Positions 59,893 to 64,000 of a stretch of 64,000 nucleotides of DNA are shown piece by piece. This DNA comes from Parapedobacter sp037190485 (GTDB lineage Bacteria > Bacteroidota > Bacteroidia > Sphingobacteriales > Sphingobacteriaceae), in the NCBI GenBank assembly GCA_037190485.1, contig JBBCJB010000004.1, forward strand, positions 1-64,000, in the 5' to 3' direction. The notes beneath the pieces are model-generated. The model worked only from the letters and a program-made list of their open reading frames with translations, made no database searches and was not told where the DNA came from. Made by a program: the position numbers and the translations under genes. Numbering within the stretch: the stretch's first letter is position 1; each line of letters starts with the position of its first letter.

Positions 59893-60957
59893 TTAAAATA
59901 TCGTTTCGAGCATTTCCTGCAAAGCGGCATGATCCGTCTTGAAATCTCGCAAAAATCTTCGTTCATCGGCCGTCAATTCCGCGCCTGCGTTTTTGAGAAC
60001 GTGTGCGATTCTCAACAGTAACCAAGGTGTGGTATCCACTTTGAATTCAGCAACCAATCGCTTGCGTAGGGTTGACGAAAGGCTATCGACTCCTTCAAGA
60101 ATAGCCAATACCCGCATCCGCTCGCTGGTAGTCCATGTGGGGTATGTTTCGGCAAGCGCGTTTTGCACCCTGTCGGTCGATACGTCCAGCTTACCCAACA
60201 CCTTCAACGAGAAATCACGAAACGGCCTGTGGTTGGCTGCTATTCCTTTGAAAACGGCCGATTCGATTACCGAATCCGGCGAAAGGTAACCGTTGAGTAT
60301 CCCTGCCAATACGAAATCTCGATGTTCGGCGTTTCCGGCCAGCAAACGCTTACGAAGCGCCGGGTTTTCGGCTAGCATCGTCAAAGCCGTTATGGCCAAC
60401 TGCTCGCCCTCCCCCACGTGGACCAGGTGCCACATCGTGTGGGTTGTGTAAACTGCATTGTCGACTGCGGCGGCACTAACCGATTGCCTTGTCGCTCCCG
60501 TTACCCCGTCCACCCCGCGCGCTTCAGCGTCGGCCGGTTCCACCAATTCCGCCATCGTATACTCACGTAACTTCGACCATTCATCCTGGAGTATGCTTTC
60601 CAAACATGCGTAGTCCGCAACCGAGAAATTCGTATGGTCCGTCTTGGTCAGCGGTTCTCGGTAGACTTCAACGCCCAGGTATTTTCCGGTGAATCGCCAG
60701 AAAATGCCGATGTCTATCGGCCTGCATTCGCCCGTAAGGCAGACTTCCGTAAAAACCCGCCGATACCAGTACGAGTAACCATCCGCCCCCTCCACCAAAA
60801 AAACCGGAGCAAGCTCCCCGTTGTCGTCTTGGATGTGGTGCATTCCGTAGCCGCTGTCGGGTTTCAACGCTTTCCCTGCCAAGGCCGGACTGCTGTAATA
60901 CACGGTCGTTTGCTGACACCAGGCTGCCACCAATATGAATTTGACTACCGCAAACAT
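59893..60957 (-). CDS. FMN-binding-motif protein with HEAT-like repeats
   Basis: 354 residues, N-terminal hydrophobic segment (VVKFILVAAWC). Residues ~30-165 look like an FMN_bind (NqrC/RnfG-type) domain: GKYLGVEVYREPLTKTDHTN, then DGVTGATRQS, whose D-x-x-T-G-A-T is the motif for covalent FMN attachment by ApbE (acceptor Thr ~156). Residues ~185-350 form short helical HEAT-like repeats (LAITALTMLAENPALRKRL, SSTLRKRLVAEF, FLRDFKTDH). It is encoded 14 bases after a large FAD-dependent oxidoreductase, whose own C-terminus is also repeat-like; they probably exchange electrons. Family call on the motif is good; the reaction is unknown. Confidence 0.72.
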   Translation of the reverse strand: MFAVVKFILVAAWCQQTTVYYSSPALAGKALKPDSGYGMHHIQDDNGELAPVFLVEGADGYSYWYRRVFTEVCLTGECRPIDIGIFWRFTGKYLGVEVYREPLTKTDHTNFSVADYACLESILQDEWSKLREYTMAELVEPADAEARGVDGVTGATRQSVSAAAVDNAVYTTHTMWHLVHVGEGEQLAITALTMLAENPALRKRLLAGNAEHRDFVLAGILNGYLSPDSVIESAVFKGIAANHRPFRDFSLKVLGKLDVSTDRVQNALAETYPTWTTSERMRVLAILEGVDSLSSTLRKRLVAEFKVDTTPWLLLRIAHVLKNAGAELTADERRFLRDFKTDHAALQEMLETIF

Positions 60958-60971
60958 ACCATCCGTTTTTC

Positions 60972-63900
60972 TTAGTTCCCTAAAGCCACCGTTTGGCGGG
61001 GATATCGATAAGATGCGATTTTCCGCGCCCAGGCATCAGGCACATAACCTAACTTATCATTGCTGACTCGCTGTAGTTCAGCCAGTGCAAATCTCTTAAA
61101 GGAATAATGTGTATCTGCCAGATAATCAACAAGCAATTCATAGCCGATTTTGCCACCTGACCTCGCCAGCGCCGCGGCTAAGAATAATTCCAAGTCTCCG
61201 CCATAGACCCGCCAGCGCACTTCCTCGTATGCCATTGTACGATACCCGCCGATGTGGGGATCGCTCAGCAGTGCGGTTAGTCCTTGCACGTAGTCCGTAT
61301 CGGGAACCCGTTCGATAAAATAGACCAAATTCAGTATCCTGTTGAAAAAAGGCACCAGTTTCAGGTCTATCCGTCCTTCGTAATAATTATCTTCCCGCTT
61401 CATCATCGGTCCACCGGAAGTCGTGTGCTCCAAGATTGCCCGGATAACCGGCTTGGCTGCGCCATAGCGGGATCTTGCCAATAGCGCGATGTGTTGGTTT
61501 ATCCGCCAATACAACCCTTCCAAGACGTTGTGCTTTCGTCCCCGAATCGAATCGTAGTTGTCGACGAAGTCGGCCGGATACCCGGCCTTTCGCTCTTCTT
61601 CAAAAAGCTTTTGCAGGTCTCGCAAGACAACATCGTTTCCTACTGTGTCACCAAACCATGCCAATGCCTGCGCAATGGTTAATCTAGCGGACGGATCCGT
61701 GGCATTCGCTAACGCTTCCTTGAGCAACGGCAACGCCGCTGCTTTTGGTAACATGATGCATGCGTAAAGGTATTCACGCTTCCCGTTCGCCAGCTCGGCA
61801 ACGCGTCGCGTTGCCTCTCCGGGGTCACTTAAGTTGCTACCTTCCGGTTTCGACAAGTATCCGGGTTCGAAATACCCCAATTCAGCCCATTCTTGCTGAA
61901 GCCCGGACACATCGAAATCCCTGGCATTCGTTCCGTCGATTGACAATGTGGCGGCGATCTGCCCTGTGAGGTATCCCAATACAATCAGATCCGCCGTCAT
62001 CCTCGTGAACTGGTACGCTTCCTGCGTTTGGCTGAATCCGCGACCAGAGAGCAACAAGCCATCAAGCGTCTTTGGGACAATACTACGATAAGGGATTTCA
62101 ACCACAATGTCATTCGAATGGGGCAACAGGAAGCCACAGCGGGTATAATCGGAAAGCCCCACGTAATGCGGGTCGAAATCGCTGCTTGCGAGGCAAAGGA
62201 CATCCTTGAAATGCGTTCTTTCGACCGCATCGATTACATTCAGCTCGTATACGCCCTGGGGCCTCCTGGATTCCCTGACGGCCATCATTGGATAAAAATC
62301 GTAGAAATGGGCCTCGTAATGGGCGATATAAAGCGCGCGTTGAACTTCGGAGATTCGCGTATTATCGATGATGTCGTAGTCCCGATTGGTATGCGAAGGT
62401 ATTCGGCCCGCGCCCCGGACATCCCATTGGCTGTAATTCTGGGTTTTGCCCGTTCGCTCGTCGCCGTGGTGAAATGCGCTCCCAGCAAACGCGGCTAGGT
62501 CTCCGTCGCCCGTCGCATCGATGGAAACGTCTGCTAACACCTTCTCCAGCTTGCCGTATCGACAGATGAGCCCGCCAAGCACGCGGTTGCCTCGATTGAC
62601 GGCACCGCAGAGTATGGCCCCACCGAAAAAACGCCCGTTGGATTGCATGAGCTGATGGAGGAGATACAGCACGCGCCCCAACCGCTTGCTCATGTGCATT
62701 TCAATGGCCAACCGGTTGGCGTCTTGCTCTTGCTTCTGGAAATACACCTGGTCACGGTAGCCATGATAATACCCCATCACCCCACACATGGTTTTGGTGC
62801 CGCCCAAATCATGGAAGAAATCTGTGACAATCGTGCTTGCTCCCCGTTCGGCCGCGCCGATTGCCGCTGGGGATCCCGCCGTACCTCCCCCCGCGACAAA
62901 AACCTGGCATATGGCCTGGCTTTTCAACCGTTCTTCGCTACCGAATCGGAAGGTTTGCAACGGCATGGCAAAGCCCGGCTCATCGATTGCCGACAAACTG
63001 AAATCGCTTGAAGGAATCGATGTTCCAGCCATGCCGGCCAGCCACAGCTCATTCATTTCGCCGCCTGCCGAGGGGTTTGCCACAGCCCCGGCGACCAGGG
63101 CCGTTGCTTCTTCGTTACAGCGGACTAGCTGGTTGCAACTAAGGGGCGTATGCGTGTCGCCGCCAACGGTGTGTCCCTGCAAGATCGGATTGGGCACGGT
63201 CGTTTCCGCAAGCACCACTCCCGTTTCCCAGGCAAATTGATAAATCTGCGCTTCGGCAAACATGGCATCAAGCGAGGGCAACGCTTTGCCGATTTCCCCG
63301 GCGAGATACCTGGCACGATGTTCCACTGTCTCCAGGGTAAGCCCCTTGGCATCGAACGAAAACTCTATGAAAACCTGATGATCGGCATGTTTTCCACGCA
63401 TTACACGCAATTGATTACCCAATAATCCGAGCCCCGGCGGAACGGTTAGGCGCTTGTTGGCCGGGGCCGTCGTCTTCCATACCTCCAACACAAACGAAGC
63501 GGATTCAGGCCGCGGATCGTCTCCAAGCAAAGCCCTGCTAAACAGGACGTTGTCCGACACATCCAGGAATTGACGGCATCTTACCGCATGAAGGCCATGT
63601 TTACTGGCCAACAGTGCACCTTGTACGCTCCCTTTGTCAGCGAAAAGGCCACACACATCCGTCATGAGTAACACGTCCACTTCCTTGACCAGGAGATTCC
63701 GCAACAATCCTTTTTTGAGGCTGCCCGCCATAAACGTTAGGTAATCCCCAAAAACAGCGTGGCCGGGGCCTACCCCACCGGATGAATGCACTTCCCCGGC
63801 CTCGCCTTCCGGCATGAACAATCCGAGCAAATCTTCCGGAAGTTGCTGCAAACCCTCATTTCCGAGCCAAAACCTGCCTTTGGCCACGAACTCATACCCC

Positions 63901-64000
63901 AGTGCGCTTCGCCGTTCGACCAATAGCACTTTCTTCCCTGCGTTTTTTGCCGCAAGTGCGGCAAAGTAACCCCGTATACCGCCACCATTTACCAATACGT
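60972..64000 (-). CDS. FAD-dependent oxidoreductase, 5' end outside the window
   Basis: At least 1007 residues; the frame stays open to the window edge and its first codons are V-L-V-N-G-G-G, inside a Rossmann motif (VNGGGIRGYFAALAAKNAGK), so the true start lies beyond 64000. A second nucleotide-binding motif AGGGTAGSPAAIGAAERGA (~residue 365) is followed by FAD_oxidored-type text: DLGGTKTMCGVMGYYHGY, SIDATGDGDLAAFAG, and LDGLLLSGRGFSQTQEA. The last ~250 residues are HEAT-like (ATRRVAELANGKREYLYACIM, LTIAQALAWFGDTVGN). Two Rossmann motifs suggest a fusion of two flavin domains or a degenerate duplicate. Paired with the FMN-motif gene. Confidence 0.82.
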   Translation of the reverse strand, partial: VLVNGGGIRGYFAALAAKNAGKKVLLVERRSALGYEFVAKGRFWLGNEGLQQLPEDLLGLFMPEGEAGEVHSSGGVGPGHAVFGDYLTFMAGSLKKGLLRNLLVKEVDVLLMTDVCGLFADKGSVQGALLASKHGLHAVRCRQFLDVSDNVLFSRALLGDDPRPESASFVLEVWKTTAPANKRLTVPPGLGLLGNQLRVMRGKHADHQVFIEFSFDAKGLTLETVEHRARYLAGEIGKALPSLDAMFAEAQIYQFAWETGVVLAETTVPNPILQGHTVGGDTHTPLSCNQLVRCNEEATALVAGAVANPSAGGEMNELWLAGMAGTSIPSSDFSLSAIDEPGFAMPLQTFRFGSEERLKSQAICQVFVAGGGTAGSPAAIGAAERGASTIVTDFFHDLGGTKTMCGVMGYYHGYRDQVYFQKQEQDANRLAIEMHMSKRLGRVLYLLHQLMQSNGRFFGGAILCGAVNRGNRVLGGLICRYGKLEKVLADVSIDATGDGDLAAFAGSAFHHGDERTGKTQNYSQWDVRGAGRIPSHTNRDYDIIDNTRISEVQRALYIAHYEAHFYDFYPMMAVRESRRPQGVYELNVIDAVERTHFKDVLCLASSDFDPHYVGLSDYTRCGFLLPHSNDIVVEIPYRSIVPKTLDGLLLSGRGFSQTQEAYQFTRMTADLIVLGYLTGQIAATLSIDGTNARDFDVSGLQQEWAELGYFEPGYLSKPEGSNLSDPGEATRRVAELANGKREYLYACIMLPKAAALPLLKEALANATDPSARLTIAQALAWFGDTVGNDVVLRDLQKLFEEERKAGYPADFVDNYDSIRGRKHNVLEGLYWRINQHIALLARSRYGAAKPVIRAILEHTTSGGPMMKREDNYYEGRIDLKLVPFFNRILNLVYFIERVPDTDYVQGLTALLSDPHIGGYRTMAYEEVRWRVYGGDLELFLAAALARSGGKIGYELLVDYLADTHYSFKRFALAELQRVSNDKLGYVPDAWARKIASYRYPRQTVALGN

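Noticed and set aside
1..64000. CRISPR arrays, tRNA and rRNA genes
   Set aside because: No regularly spaced identical repeats, cloverleaf-like sequences or rRNA-like segments were recognised on either strand.

Overview
The window looks like the chromosome of a Bacteroidota bacterium, most likely a Sphingobacteriaceae member of moderate GC (Parapedobacter-like is a guess). The support is three SusC/SusD outer-membrane uptake pairs, two ECF sigma/FecR anti-sigma cascades, many SusD-like lipoproteins, TlpA-type thioredoxins, and promoters resembling the Bacteroidota -7 consensus TAnnTTTG with little Shine-Dalgarno signal. I recognised no tRNA, rRNA or CRISPR array.

Layout. 1-4309 is mostly housekeeping: an AraC regulator, a small secreted protein, nuoA-nuoB and then purK-purE in one tight plus-strand run. 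4328-5638 is a Tat-exported Gfo/Idh/MocA oxidoreductase. 6038-23251 is a minus-strand polysaccharide-utilisation operon of ten genes, opposite a divergent LacI regulator (23423-24454): BNR lipoprotein, SusC, SusD, GH29 fucosidase, D-lyxose isomerase, sialidase-fold enzyme, BASS-type transporter, a second GH29, a GH42/GH151-like hydrolase and an SGNH hydrolase. 24455-27936 is a scrapyard region: an Rpn nuclease gene broken by a palindromic insert, an XRE regulator whose 3' end recurs as remnants elsewhere, a long interrupted hairpin that may be a small RNA, REP-like repeats and an HTH/DUF6922 gene with its own palindromic operator.

27964-39219 is a sigma-FecR-SusC-SusD-DUF4843-PKD-like-TlpA operon, in which an outer-membrane receptor with an STN domain probably signals through FecR to its sigma factor. 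39479-41613 holds small genes and a repeat-rich stretch. 41617-46253 holds a two-component operon (lipoprotein, multi-pass membrane protein, histidine kinase, LuxR-type regulator). Its promoter and palindromic operator occur a second time in front of a CRP-like gene, next to a surviving scrap of the regulator's 3' end. 47073-56777 is a second sigma-FecR-SusC-SusD-TlpA-TlpA locus; its SusD has a premature stop and its AT-rich part begins inside susC. 57001-64000 is a second fucose-related cluster: GH29, GH28-like lipoprotein, a protein with a covalent-flavin motif and HEAT-like repeats, and an FAD-dependent oxidoreductase cut by the window edge.

The strongest leads are the duplicated operator with the collapsed two-component operon, the flavinylated-protein/FAD-oxidoreductase pair among glycoside hydrolases, the candidate structured RNA at about 26.5 kb, and the mosaic susC with its broken susD.
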